Source: Phialophora verrucosa (taxonomy: Eukaryota; Ascomycota; Eurotiomycetes; Chaetothyriales; Herpotrichiellaceae). From it: 64,000 nt of DNA. Where the stretch lies: assembly GCA_002099365.1 (NCBI GenBank), contig MSED01000005.1, positions 1,054,001 through 1,118,000 on the forward strand, in the 5' to 3' direction. The notes beneath the pieces were generated by a model. It was given only the letters and a program-made list of their open reading frames with translations, made no database searches and was not told the DNA's origin. Below are positions 44,824-57,602 of the stretch, in pieces. The number at the start of each line of letters is the position of its first letter. The stretch's first letter is position 1. A program made the position numbers and the translations under genes.

Positions 44824-45311
44824 GACGGGCGCAGTCCAGTTGCCTCGAGGCAGCAGTGGAGAGGCGACCTGGTTGTTCTTTGCTAGGCAGGGGTGGCGAT
44901 GGACATGGCTTTGTTTGACCCCCAAGAAGCTCGACCAAAAGAGTGCTTCTTTTGAGGAGATGCAGGACTGGTCTTCAGCGAAGTGACATGCGCATGGTAT
45001 GGAGATATAGAGTCGTGCACCGCGATGAAGAAGAGATGGCGAATGACCTCGATGGGATTTCTGCGGGGAAATAATGTTCAAGCTACATACGATCATCATT
45101 GCGCATGTGCTGCCACCACCCAGTGCACCCACCACTCACAGCAGCAGCGCATCCTGACCCTGTCTCTCTCTCTCTCGCTTTTCATCGCTCAATATCCTGA
45201 GCAGACGCGCTCTTTCCTCCTGCAGCCGCGGAAGGGTCCCAAACGATGCTCTCACTCTCCTGCAGCCGGCAGTCATGAGTGAGTTGTCACGCGGAGGCCG
45301 GCGCGTGAACC
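44824..45311. other. Divergent promoter region, TMEM184-like / CSF1
   Basis: This separates the two start codons. It contains a CT dinucleotide run (CTCTCTCTCTCTCG near 45164) often seen near fungal transcription starts, on the CSF1 strand. Confidence 0.45.
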
Positions 45312-48300
45312 ATGTCGGAGAATACTGACTTGGTCGGCGAGCCGATTTCGAGGAGTACTTCGTTCAATTGGTAGGCCTCTACAAGGCAGAGGTGGCACGA
45401 CACGCATACACTGACTCTCGATAGGACCTGGTTCGTGGAACTTGCGACGGCTTCCTGCCTGACGCTCTTCTTTCTCTTCTACTTCAATCGCCTGTTCGCT
45501 ACTCTTGTTTCCTACGGCATCAGGGCTTGGACGTGGCACAAGTACAGAGCATGGATCGACATCCAGGCGCTTCAGTTGTCCTTTCTAGCCGGTCGAGTCT
45601 TCTTCAAGGGCGTCCGCTATCATGCCGAGAACGAGACGATCTTAATTCAGAATGGCCACATCACCTGGAGGTATTGGCAGTCGTCCTCCCGGCAAGTCGA
45701 TCTCAGCAATTTAGACGAAGATGAGGGAGATCCGATACAGAAGGAGAAGAAGGGCTCAACCCTAGACGGGTCAGAGCAGTCAGAACCGCCGTCGACGGAT
45801 CCTGAACTGGGTCGAGTCAGAAGAAAAGACACTGCAGACGCTCGCATCTCGATCTTCATATCGGGCCTGGAGTGGTTTGTCTACAACCGCACCCCTGTCT
45901 ACGAGTCCATTGTGCAGGACGTATTGATCCACGAACTGAAGCACGGGAGCTCAGATTCTCAAGCCACTGGACACAAGCACGAGCACAGACTGCCCAAGCT
46001 TCACCACCGCAAGGATGCAACGAGGCCTCCCTCCGAAGATGCAACCACTAGCGACAACTCCGCTGACAGTCCACTTACCGAAAAGGCAGAGCAGCCATCA
46101 CCGTCCGGCGAGGTCCCATTCCCCATTGCCCGTGCCGATACTTTCACCAGTGTGGCCTCAGGGGTAGACGTGCCTACGGCAGATGTCCCCTCATTCTACA
46201 GTTGGATCCTGCGCGTCCTCCCAGTTGCGGTCGAATGCTCGAAGGGCGCAATTTCCCTTGGGAACGAAACCACTCGAGCACTAGTCGTCACAACCTTCGC
46301 GTCTGCCAAAGGCCATGTCGATGCAGCTGCCGCTGGGCCCTCGGACTATTTCCGGCAGGTCTTCGATTTCGAAATCGAAAAGCCTAAGGTTGAGATGAGG
46401 CCCAACCCTGATTTCCGCAGGTCTCAATTTGTGACTGCCGAGAGGATCATATCTGCCGCCGAGTCCCTCAAACATAGGCCGCGCTGGTGGCACGTAGACC
46501 TCGGCGTGCGACGTCAAATAGTTAGGAGTTTCCGCAGCCTCAGGCGACTCCTTCCAGGGAGCTCGCGAGGCTCACTACGCACTACTGCATCGCAAGAAGG
46601 CTATGTCAAGAAATTGTATGCTTACGAGGAATTCCAAGACGACAACCGATCATGGCATGGCCTGGGGAGGTATATGGACGAGGATGAGCGCGACGACCAC
46701 GAAGGCTGGTCACATATTGACTATGCAAGATACTCCCAGATCCTAGACTGTCCAGGAGTCCACTTTAAGTTCTTCTGGGACATGCCTGGAAAGGCGACGA
46801 AGGAACATGCCGAATCAGCAGCGCAAACAAACATCGACGACATCAACATGTCGACGCCTCCGACATATGGCATGGATCTGACCGTGAAGGGAGGCTATCT
46901 CAATTATGGGCCTTGGGCAGACCGTCTCCGCCTTGAAATCCAGACAGCCTTTATTCCGAACCCCTACCGAACGATGACGCCAACTTCCCAGGTCAAAATG
47001 GGAGAGACACGGCAGTATACAGTGATGACCATACGCGTCGATCTTGAGGATGAAGTCAGTCTACGCGTGCCGACGAGAGAACGATCAAAGGACTGGCAAT
47101 GGAGAAACCGGGCACATGCCGTCCGTGAAGCAGCGACTGCACGAAAGCAACGCGAGAAGAGGCATTTTCGGTTCCGCCGCTCCACTAAAACGAAACTCGG
47201 TCCAGATGTTCGCCCATTCGGCTGGCTGACCGTCTCCGCAGGACAAGACTCGACTGTGCGATATGACATGGACATGTTGCCACGAGCGAACGGTTATAGG
47301 AATCATCTGCATCTTGATCTCAAGAACACAAAGGCAACTTCCAGCGTCAATCACGCCCTTCTCTGGCGTTGCCCGTCGCAAAAGGTTTCCTGCGATCTAT
47401 CGAATCCTTTGACGTGGAACGCACTTCATACCTGGGCCTTCGATGTCGAAAGTAACGCGATGGAGATGTTCATCCTGAGGGACCACATGATCATGCTAAC
47501 CGACCTCGTCAGCGACTTCACAGCTGGACAAAAACCTGACTACATGACCTTTGTGCCTTTTATTTACCGACTGCATCTCACGTTCCCAGAACTGAAGCTT
47601 TACCTGAATGCAAATGATTACAATATCATTGACAGTCCAAATGACCTCGAGGAAAACGCGTTTTTGGTCCTGGGGTTTCAAACGCTCGCCGGAGACGTGG
47701 ATATACCCATGCAGTACTATTCGCCTCGTCAAAGTTCTGTTCTTTTCATTGGAGAGGGCCACAATGCGTCCTTGGAACTTATCACTCCCGTCTGGAGCAC
47801 GCTCAATACCCTAGCAGAGGACACGACAATGATGACCCTGAAGCAGCTCAATCTGGAAGGCTCGTACAACTACTACCCTGACGTATCCCCAAAGCTAACG
47901 GACTCCTTATTCATGACTATCACGGGTTATGCCCCGAAGTTCTTCCTGCACGGCTACCTTATCCGCTACTTCATGAATGTCAAGGAGAACTACTTCGGGG
48001 AGGATCTCCACTTTAGGACTCTCGAGGAGTATCAAGACATGCTAGCTGGAAACGAGCCGCAAGGGCCACGGCCAGGCACCAAGAAAGATAATGATCTCGA
48101 CGTCATCCTGACAGTCCGTGCCGACAGTGCAGCCGTGCTAATGCCGGCCAACATTTACTCGGGGCGAGAGAACCTTCGTGTGGATATCCTCCTCGTAGAG
48201 GCAGACATGCGTTTCACCAACTACTACATGGACCTGCAAGTCAGCTCAAGCCCGTTGGAAGCCTCGGTGGAATCGATCTCGCTCAAGGACAATCAACCGT

Positions 48301-51300
48301 CCAGCGACATCACAAATTGTCAGCTGTTCATTGATGGAGCCGGTGTCTACGGCCATCGACTCTTCGGAGCTCCACCATTGGAACCGACTTACGCCTGCCA
48401 CTGGGACATCGATGTTGGTGAGGTCACGGGGGAATGTTCATCCAAATTTATCCGGACATTGATCAACGCAGTCATGGCCTTCATTTACACATTGGACGAC
48501 GATGAAAATTCACTGCCGCCTTTCAACCGGGCTGCTGTTCATGATGTAACGTTTCTCAGAGCTAATCTTGCTGGTCTTCGTCTCTGGCTTGTTGCAGGCG
48601 CTGCCGCCTACATGCTGGAGCTATCGGAGACTGACGTCTCTTTCAGTGACTGGGCCAATTCCAGCTTTGCCAAAAAGCTGAGGGCAAGCGTTCCAAAAAT
48701 CGAAGTTGCCGCCGTGGACTACAAGGCCGCTCTCCGGCGTCACGATCGCAAATCAGGCCCTGTCAAGACTTTTGCTTGCTTCGAGACCTCTCTTCGGATC
48801 GGAACACTGGATAAGACGGACAATTTGGCCCACACAAGGGCGCTGCAGCAACAGCATATTCGCTATCACGATCAACGAACCCATCGAGCAGACTGGTTGT
48901 TGGATCCTCGAAAGCACTATCCCCCTAACCACAAGATACCCGAGTGGGCTCGCGATCCACCTGCTATGCCGGTACCTTCCATGCCTGAACCTGTTGGGAC
49001 ACAAGAGAACACAACCTTTCCTGGACAAATGGATCGGTTTGGACGTAAGCGCTCCAACCGCAATAGCTCCTTCATATTCCCTTCTCTCGAGAAACAAACC
49101 TCTGGCGGCTCGTATATACGGCGCCAGTCAGCCCGGGACTCAGCCACTTCTTGGCGACCTCATTCTGACCGGTCTGCACCGGGCCAAAGCGATACTGTCG
49201 ATCGTGTACACGCCCGAGATAGAGACGCCCACCAGGCGCTGGTTACCTTCTCCAGTCCATGGTCGCCACCTCACTTCACACTGCAGGAAGTTCAACCCGA
49301 AAAATCACACATGCCACAGCTACTAGACCCACGACAGAGCGACTTTCCGTTCTTGACAGTGCAGGAGAGCGAGGATCCTGAGGTCAGGGGAGAAGAGTTT
49401 GAGGGCACACCACACAATGGTGTCATCTTCATGGTGCAGAACGGCCTGGCCGGGTTTTGTTCCCCATCCCTCTTTCTCTCGATAGGGGAGTTAATTAGGG
49501 ACCTCGTCGACGACCACCCTATCGACCAGCTGGACAAGATGCAGATTACGGTAATGAAGCGCATACTCGAGGCCCACAAGCATGATGATAAAGGCCACAT
49601 TGTGGATTTCGCCATCCGAGTACCGTTTGCGCATATCAGATTGGTCAACAGCTTGACGAAAGATGGAGCTCTCCCTTCTGCATCGAATGATCAGTACGAC
49701 GTGAAGCTCACGGGTTCACAGATGATGTACCGGCTTCTACACCCTAAAACTGCGAGACCGGGGATGACTACACCTCACAATCAGCTCGCATATGGATCTA
49801 TCCAGAACCTCTCCGTCTCTGTGAGGGACAGTGCTTTTGCTCCTGGACGACCCTCTGCTCACGCAGCAGTGTCACTTGCAAAGGTGGGATTTTGGTTCTC
49901 TATGAAGGAGGAAGTAAATTCAAAATTGCAGCTCAGCAACTTTGACGTCGTTTTGTGGGCGGAACAGCTGAAGAGCATGGCGGCGCTGATCCAGAGGACC
50001 GTGGCAATGGTTGATCGTATTATTGGCGCCTTCGAAGGCCTCGATCAAAGCTTCAAGTCGCGGCATCTGATTTATCATCTGACGCAAGCAGGCACTGCGA
50101 TTGCGGATCCTACATTTCTAACCAGGCCGTCCTACGTGCTGCGGAGTGCCGACAAACACGTTCGCCTGAGTGATTCGTGGAAGATCATTTCTCGTCTCAG
50201 GTATATCTTTGCTACCATCGAGAAAGACAAGGGCAGAGAGTTCGTCGAGAGATGCGGCTGTCAAGATCTTGAATTAAAAGACCTGGACAAGCGTCAAGTT
50301 TTGTCGTCCTTTGAACAATGGCGAGGATGGGACTACGCCCGTGATAAGGTGCCAATCATGAGTACCCTGTTCGAAACTCCGGGTACAAGAACGCCAGACG
50401 CTTCCCACAATAACCTCGTTGTACATTCCGACATTATAGTTGGGAAGCTGGGGGTCATCCTGGATCCCGGTCCACGGCAGAGCGATCTGGCCGTCCTAGG
50501 CCTCAACTTCAACGTTTTCTTGCGGCGGGGACAAAGCTCTGGTATCGACGGCAACGGGCAGAGGATCATCCTTCAAGCCTACACGGCAGACACATCACTT
50601 CACCTCAACTGGGCACTCCTGGAACTGGCTCGTCAGTTGATTGAGCTGGGCGACCCTCTTGCCCTGAGGCCTCCCAAAAGAAGCAATGCTTCCGTTGGAC
50701 ATACTAAAGAGCGTATGAATGCTACGAGAAACCATTTCACGGTCGTGGTAGGGTCTGACGCAGCATCGATTCACCTCGCTACCATCAATCTCAAACTCAA
50801 GTGGGCGGCGGAAAGCTTCCGGAGTGCGTTTTCCTTCTCCGAAGGAGGCTCTGGCCCAGCAGTCTCCTCCTTTACCATCGCGGCAAACACGGCAATGGCT
50901 AAATTCAGAGGCCGGACACGTACTTTGATGCTGTGGCGCATCCGCATGCCAAAGCTATACGGCTCGATCTGGCCACAAGCGCAAACTCACTCCGAGAAAC
51001 AGAAGATGATTGTGCAGGTCTGCGCTGCTTCGAACCGACTCAGGTTTCAAATGAAGGAAGAACTTGTGAAGGTGCTCGTCGTCGCAGACTCAATTGTTCG
51101 TGACGAAGTGGCCACGATCGTTCGCCTCCTCGAGGAAATCCCAAAGAACCAGGATGATCATGAAATGACGAAGCCGACTAGCGAGTCAAGCTTGGACTTG
51201 AATGTCGACCTTCGCGTTGCCATGTTTTTGGACGACTACCGGTTGAATTTCGCCATCCTTCCATCTCTGCAATACGCAATTGCAGGGAACGTTGCAAGGA

Positions 51301-54300
51301 CGTCCATTATTCCTCGTCGGGACGGGGGCCTTGATATCAATCTCGATATCAAAGAGCATGAGCATCTGTTCGAGGTGTCCCAGGGTAGATCTATGGATAA
51401 CTTGTCTCTTCTGACGATGCCACCGATAAATGGTCATATCTCAGTGGTACCAACGGCCTCTTTGATATCCGTACGGGCTCGTATGACTGTCGAGCAGATA
51501 AATCTCGAGGCATCTGGGGTTCGAGCTTGCTTCGATGCACTCAACCAACCTGGTGTGGTCCAGTTGATACCCGATGCCAAACATGCGATCCAGCAGATTC
51601 AAAGCTCGGCTGATCGCGTTCTAGGAGCAAAATCGAGGCCCACGAAGACCAAGCAAGAAGACACAGCTCTGTTGCTTCGCTACGCAATACATGGCACGCT
51701 TGCCGGTATAAAGATCCATTTCAGCGCTCCATCAATCCGAGAAGATGAGAACTACCGGGCAGACATGGAACTCAAACTTCGAGGCACTACGTTGTTTATG
51801 CACAACGAGACGGACAGCGCAGTCTTGATTCATGAGCGCCCGCAATTCATCCTCAATACCCAAGGCCTCGGTCTTGGTCTGTATCGCAGTACGAGACACA
51901 CTCGGGAAAGTTTCGGGTCGTTCTCTGTTGGCTTAAAAGCCTCTGGGAAAACGGAGACCATCGGAATGGCGGGCAAGGTCCAAGTCTACCGAGCCTGGAG
52001 TGATGGGTTGACGATCGAGCTGTACGAGGAAACTGCTACGCTTGCCGTCGATATCGTTGCGTTCTTACAGGACCGCATCAAATCGATGAGACTGGCCGAC
52101 CGTGAAAGTAATATTCAGCACATACGAAGGATGACGACTGCTGGTCTGACAGACCGCCTGAAGCCAAAAGAGCCGCTTCTAGATACAAGCAGTGACGGAG
52201 CAGAGAGTATCGGCGGCTCTTCCACTATATTGTACGACTCAACCTACGCCGTTGACCTCGGGAATATCTTGATACGATGGAATTTAACCAGCAATCCTGG
52301 CCCGTCACCTAGCCACGAAACGGAAGATCTGGTGTTTTCCATACGCAGAGTTGACCTGAAGACTCGGCAGGAAGGCACTGCCCGTCTGGCAATCTCAGAC
52401 ACGCAACTGCAAATGGTTCCCAAGTCCCAGGCCGATACTCCTATTGTTCGCACAGCTAATTCTGCGCTGCTGCCCGAAGTGGTCTTCGGGACTGCCTACC
52501 TCTCAACAAAGCACGAGCGCAGATTTGCGTTTCAGGCCAAAGGCAAAGCTCTTGATCTTCGGCTGGCTTCCGACTTCATTATCCCTGGCCACGCCCTGCA
52601 AAAGTCATTTGGCAACGCCAGCGGAGAATTGCGCAACGCCAAAGCATTCTCCGAGACTAGCCCTGCAACTCCACAGGCTGCACCGGTTGATCTACTGGGT
52701 GGAAAACGTCTGGCTTCACTCCTGGTCGATGCGGATTTCGCCGGCGCCGTTGTTCACATCAGTCCTCGCGCTGAAGTTGGACAGAAAAGGTCAGCTTTCG
52801 GGTTTCTGAAAGGTCCCAAACGCTCTCGTGCTGGCCGATATGGTCAAGCAGTCCAGGGAGAAGATGTTTCTTCCGCAGTTCTGCAAGCCCCCGGCGTTGC
52901 CCTCAAGGTCGAATACAAAGACGACAACAAAGGGAACCCGTCGCTCAGCACTGAAGTCAGAGTTGCGGCCTCGTCGAACACACTATATCCTACGGTGGTG
53001 CCTCTGATCTTGGAAATATCGGCCAGCATCAAAGAAATTCTGGGTGATGACCAGGTGAGTAGTGCTGGGTCTCGCGTGCCAACAGAGTCGCGCAGCTACC
53101 TGTCAGACGCGGCCCTCAACAACTCCAACCCGGATGCCATATTCGGTCGCTGCAAACTGAATGCTGGTCTATACATTCAACCGCAGGAGTTCAGCTTGAG
53201 CTGTCAACCCATTGCCAGAGTGGCAGCAACTGCCAAGTTTGCCGACATCTTTGTTAGAATCAATACTGTGTCGGCACATGATCAGGAGCGTTTCTTTGCG
53301 ATCCTCACGACGTTCAACAAACTCGAAGCGTCAGTTCAGCATGTCTACTCTCGAGAATCAACTGCAAGCTTCGAAGTCGATTCTATCGTCATGTCGCTGA
53401 TGAACAGCAGACATGTGAGTGCCACAACCGGCGTTTCCGCGATCCTCAACATCAGCCCAATGAAGACGGACATCAATGCCAAACAGCTACAGGACTTCCT
53501 TCTGTTCCGGGAGATCTGGTATCCTCCAGAGCTTCGTGGTCGCTCCAAACCCTCGACGACTGCCACCGCCGCCTCCCCGCTCGATCAACACGCATATGCG
53601 ATGCAACGTTATCAGGAGCTTTCTGGGAAAGGCACGCTGCCATGGCATGCGATAGTATCTGTGCAAGAATTACAGCTGCAGGTTGACCTAGGACAGGGCC
53701 TCGGGAAATCCGTTTTTACTGTCTCCAAACTGTGGGCGTCCTCGAGGAAGAACAGTGACTCTGAGCAGAATCTGTGCATTGGCTTCGACCGAGTCGGTAT
53801 CGACAGCACCGGCCGCATGAGTGGCTTCGTTGAACTGGAGAACATGCGCCTCCGAACGTCCATTCACTGGCCAGGGGATGTAGCAGCCAAGACTCGTGCT
53901 CCGCTGGTTCAAGCATCGATTGGTTTTGAGCATTTCCGTGTCAAGGCAGCCTTCGATTACCAACCATTCGCTGTTGCGGACATTTCCTTCTTCGAGTTCC
54001 TCATGTACAATGTCAGGCAAGGCCATGGGAACGAGAGCGACCGGCTGGTCGGAATCGTTAACGGAGGCAAGGTCCAGGTATTCTGCACCACAGGCACGGC
54101 AGCCCAAGGTCTCGCTCTAGTGCAGGCATTCGAGAGACTGGTCCAAGAGAAACAGGAAGCATACCAGACTTCACTCCGGGACTTGGATAAATTCCTGCGG
54201 AGGAAATCAGTGTTCCCCTCAAACAACTGGACCGCGCCGGTTCCTGCTCGGCAACACAAGGAGGAAGGCATGAACAAAAAGGGAACGTTCACCTTGCATA

Positions 54301-55076
54301 CTGACGTGATCGTCACCCTTGGGGCGTTGGACGCCGGTGTCTTTCCGAACACGTTCTTCGACAATCAGATCCTCAAGGTCGAGGCCACAGATGTGCAGGC
54401 TCGGTTTGCCGTCGCGACAACAGAAGGCAAAACGCACAGCGGCCTCGGTATGACGCTTGGCCAGCTCCGTGTCGCTCTCTCCAGTGTTAATCGAGCCACA
54501 ACCAAAGCGCTTAGCGAAGTCTCCGTGCCAGATGTTGTTGATAGAGCGACTAGCTCCCGAGGCGGCACGATCGTCAAAGTACCTCGCCTTGTTTCTTCAA
54601 TGCAGACGTGGCAAGTTGCAGACTCGAATGTCATTGAATATACCTTCCGCAGCACGTTTGAAGGCAAGGTCGATGTTGGCTGGAACTACGCCCGCATTTC
54701 CTTCATCCGTGGAATGTGGCAGACTCATTCCCGCGCCCTAGCTCAACGGCTCGGAAAACCGCTTCCTCCATCCGCGATCAAAGTCACGGCTGAGCCTTCC
54801 TCCGGCGACGGCAGCGATGCAGGTGGCACTGGAGGCGAGAAAATCACGGCGGTGGTCAATGTCCCCCAAAGCAAGTTCACGTATGTCGCGCTGCAGCCCC
54901 CGATCATTGACACGCCGCAATTGAGAGATATGGGCGAGGCGACACCCCCGTTGGAATGGATCGGGCTGCACAGGGACAAGTTGCCGGAGGCGACGCACAG
55001 CATTGCGATTGTTTCGCTGTTGGAGCTCGCTAGAGAGGTGGAGGATGCTTATACGAGGATTTTGGGCGCCAGTTAG
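45312..55076 (+). CDS. CSF1: Csf1, bridge-like lipid transfer protein (BLTP1/Tweek family), 3236 aa
   Basis: A 59-bp first exon (45312-45370) and a 54-bp intron precede one 9652-bp exon (45425-55076). Splicing joins STSFN to WTWFVELA, giving the N-terminal transmembrane anchor (SCLTLFFLFYFNRLFA) found in Csf1. Next comes RIDIQAL-like wording and GHITWRYW at about residues 95-102, the first repeat of the beta-groove. At 3236 residues it is somewhat longer than yeast Csf1 (2958); the extra length lies in charged, low-complexity stretches at about 115-230 and 1190-1310. Csf1 is an ER-anchored tube that moves phospholipid between membranes and supplies phosphatidylethanolamine for GPI-anchor synthesis and cold tolerance. 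Near the C terminus a FVxL-type stretch and a helix end with SIAIVSLLELAREVEDAYTR. No frame break occurs over 9.6 kb. Confidence 0.93.
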
Positions 55077-55185
55077 GATGTCTTTTGGTCATAGCGCTGG
55101 CGTCTAGGCGCTTGATACTGTATCATTGTTCATTGCTCATAGGGGATAGACAGTTAGATGCTCAGCAGGTGTTAATACATGATTT
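55077..55185. other. Short convergent 3' spacer
   Basis: Only 109 bp separate the CSF1 stop from the acyl-CoA dehydrogenase stop on the opposite strand, so the two 3' untranslated regions must overlap. Confidence 0.6.
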
Positions 55186-56635
55186 TCACAGTCTGCTCGC
55201 CTGCTTCTTAAAGCCCTTGACCAGCTGCCGAATCGACAGGTCCAACATGACGTCCTCGCTGCCCCCCGGGATCCTCGCGCCCATGACGTCGCGGTAGATC
55301 TTCTCGACCAGCTCGCCCTGACCGGTGCGCGTATATCCATTCCCTCCAAAGACCAAGACGGCCGTCTCGGCACAGTCCCTGAAGACCATGCCGGCCTTGG
55401 CCTTGAGCGCCGCGGTCGGCCCGCCCAGCTTCTCGTCGGCCTCGGCCTTTGTCATGTTGTTGAGCTCATACACGAACTCGTACACCCAGGCCTGCAGGGC
55501 CTCGAGGTCGGCGCCACATTTGGCGAGCCGGTGGCGCACGACGGGCTGGTCCATGAGCGTCTTGCCAAAGGCCTCACGCTTCATGGCGTACTCGACGGCG
55601 GTGGACAGGGCGACGCGGGCCTGGCGGGTCACGCCCATGGCGATGAGCAGGCGTTCGTGGTTGAAGTTTGTCATGATGTACTTCATGCCTTGGCCTTCGC
55701 GGCCGACGAGGTTCTCGACGGGGACGCGCGCGTCGTCCAGCTCGATGTACGTCGTCCCGCCGGCCTGCTGGCCGCTGACCTGCAGGCGCCGCATCGTGAC
55801 GCCCGGGTGGTTCTTCAGCGGGACGACGAGGAGGCTGATTCCCTCCGGGCCGGGTCCGCCGGTGCGCACCGCCATGGTGGCGTAGTCGGACCAGACGCCG
55901 TTGGTGATCCATTTCTTGGTCCCGTTGACGAGGTAGTGCGTCTGGTCGGCGGACTTGGTGGCCCGGGTTTGGATGTTGGCCACGTCGGAGCCGGCCTGTG
56001 GTTCGGTGATGGCGATGCACGCCCGTACTTGGCCTGTGAGCATCGCCGGCAGGAATTTCTCCTGCAGCGCCGGCGACCCGAAGCTGAGGATCGGCGGGAT
56101 GCCGTACGCGAAGCCGGGCGAGAGACTGGATCCTGGGCCAGAGATGCCTACGCGGAAGTGGAAAGAGATGAGTTGGCGAGCTTGAGTGTAGAGGAGTCCT
56201 GTAATGCAATGCAATGCAAGGCGACAGAGTACAATTCAGGGCAACTCAACCCAAGGCAACCAATGCAGGGGAGAATGGAATGGATCACGAACCTGTGCGC
56301 GCCCGTTCGTCCACCCAGATGGCCGTGTGTAGGTAGTCCCACTGCTCGACGGGGACGCCAAGGATGTCGTTGATGCCGAGCCTCTTCAGCCAGGATACCG
56401 GCAAGGGGGACTTCAAGTTGGGAATCAGCATGTTGTGCTTGTTAAACGTGTGCCACACGTGCTCGGGCACGGTGCCTTGGGTTTCCCACTCGAGGGCGTA
56501 CGGGATGAAGTGCTCGTTCATGAATGCGCGACATCGCTTCTGGAAGTCCAGGTGGGTTTGCTGGAAGTATGGCGACGGGAGGCCCCTGAGATACGCGGGC
56601 TCACCGAAAGGGACGGCGTTGCTGGCGGTCGACAT
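55186..56635 (-). CDS. Acyl-CoA dehydrogenase family flavoprotein
   Basis: Two exons (56635-56293 and 56147-55186) with a 145-bp intron, long for this window, give 434 residues. Landmarks are ITEPQAGSDVA and KKWITNG of the FAD/substrate site, FGKTLMDQPVVRH, FGGNGYTRTGQGE, and IPGGSEDVM, whose Glu is in the catalytic-base position of several family branches. The wording resembles the ACAD10/11-like fungal branch, which is often peroxisomal or cytosolic. No mitochondrial presequence or clear PTS1 is seen (it ends ASRL, a weak SRL-type tripeptide that could serve as a peroxisomal signal). The intron carries a TGCAA microsatellite. Its start faces a flavin monooxygenase gene 967 bp away. Confidence 0.9.
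56203..56219 (+). repeat. AATGC microsatellite inside the acyl-CoA dehydrogenase intron
   Basis: Three and a half copies of AATGC occur in the intron, close to an alternative acceptor (read on the minus strand as GCATTACAG). The same pentamer is found near 38059. Confidence 0.8.
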
Positions 56636-57602
56636 GGTGGATAGCTGGTCCTGGGAGAGATCCAGGAGGTTTCGAGTGGTCCTGAGTGGTTTCGAGGGCT
56701 TGTTTGACGGCAGCGTAACATGAGAGGATGGGAGCAACAAGACATAGTGAGGTCGAACTTGGCTTGCCGAGGCAGGATGCCGGCTATCGACTGGAGGAGT
56801 CCGACGGGCAGTTCTGTGTCCATCCGACCTGAGTGCATAACGGCCTCCCGCCTAAATATGGAGTAATCGCACATTAACCTACTGTTATGGATGCCAGCCC
56901 GAGAGATCTGTTCCCGACGAAGACAAGACACCTACAGGGCGCACAACGGCGACATGGGGATGGCGCGCGCAGATTCACCTTGAGCTGTTTTTCCAGCTTC
57001 GGCAGCTCCCATCTCGCGGCGTCCACCTCAGAGAGATGGCATTGCTTTCAGTGGCCAGGACGTTCATCGCCTCAAAGATGCTCGGCCGCCAGGGGAAGTC
57101 ATGCCCGTGAACAAGAGATACTTATCTCTGTTAATGGCGAGAAACGATCGAGCGCGTTTTGTCGTGATCGGCCACTGTACTCGGCCGTACTGAACTGCGG
57201 TATCCCTCCACATGCTCAGCCGTATTCAAGCCCTGGCCCTCGAGGATTTGAAGGTGCAAGTAATGGAACGCCAGGATGAGCAATCTACGCAAAACATCTC
57301 TCGTGATTGTCTTGTCAAGCAGGTCCTGGATCAGGATCAGGTATGTGGCCATGTTTCGGCCGAAACCGGCCAGATATCGTAAGGCGTCATCGCCATGCAT
57401 ATGTCGCCATATGGCCGCGAACGAGGTATGTAACGAATGTAAAAAGGCCAGGCTGAGTATCAAAGTGTGTCTAACTTGACCACGAACCGGCGACCCTGCT
57501 CCATCCTCGGCGTGAAGTGAAGTCAAAGACCAAGGCGAGACGAGACGAGAAAGACAAGACTCCAAAGACCCAAACCTAGGATCACCCGACCGTCAGCACA
57601 CA
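56636..57602. promoter_or_regulatory. Divergent promoter region, acyl-CoA dehydrogenase / flavin monooxygenase
   Basis: No gene is supported in these 967 bp. Both flanking starts point outward, so joint control is possible. A palindrome-like stretch GGCCGAAACCGGCC occurs near 57357 and could be a Zn2Cys6-type site (CCG/CGG half-sites), though this is only a pattern match. Confidence 0.4.

Noticed and set aside
55531..56373. 280-codon plus-strand frame over the acyl-CoA dehydrogenase
   Set aside because: Antisense to a well-supported flavoprotein; it also crosses the intron. Composition is Ala/Gly/Arg-biased as expected for a shadow.
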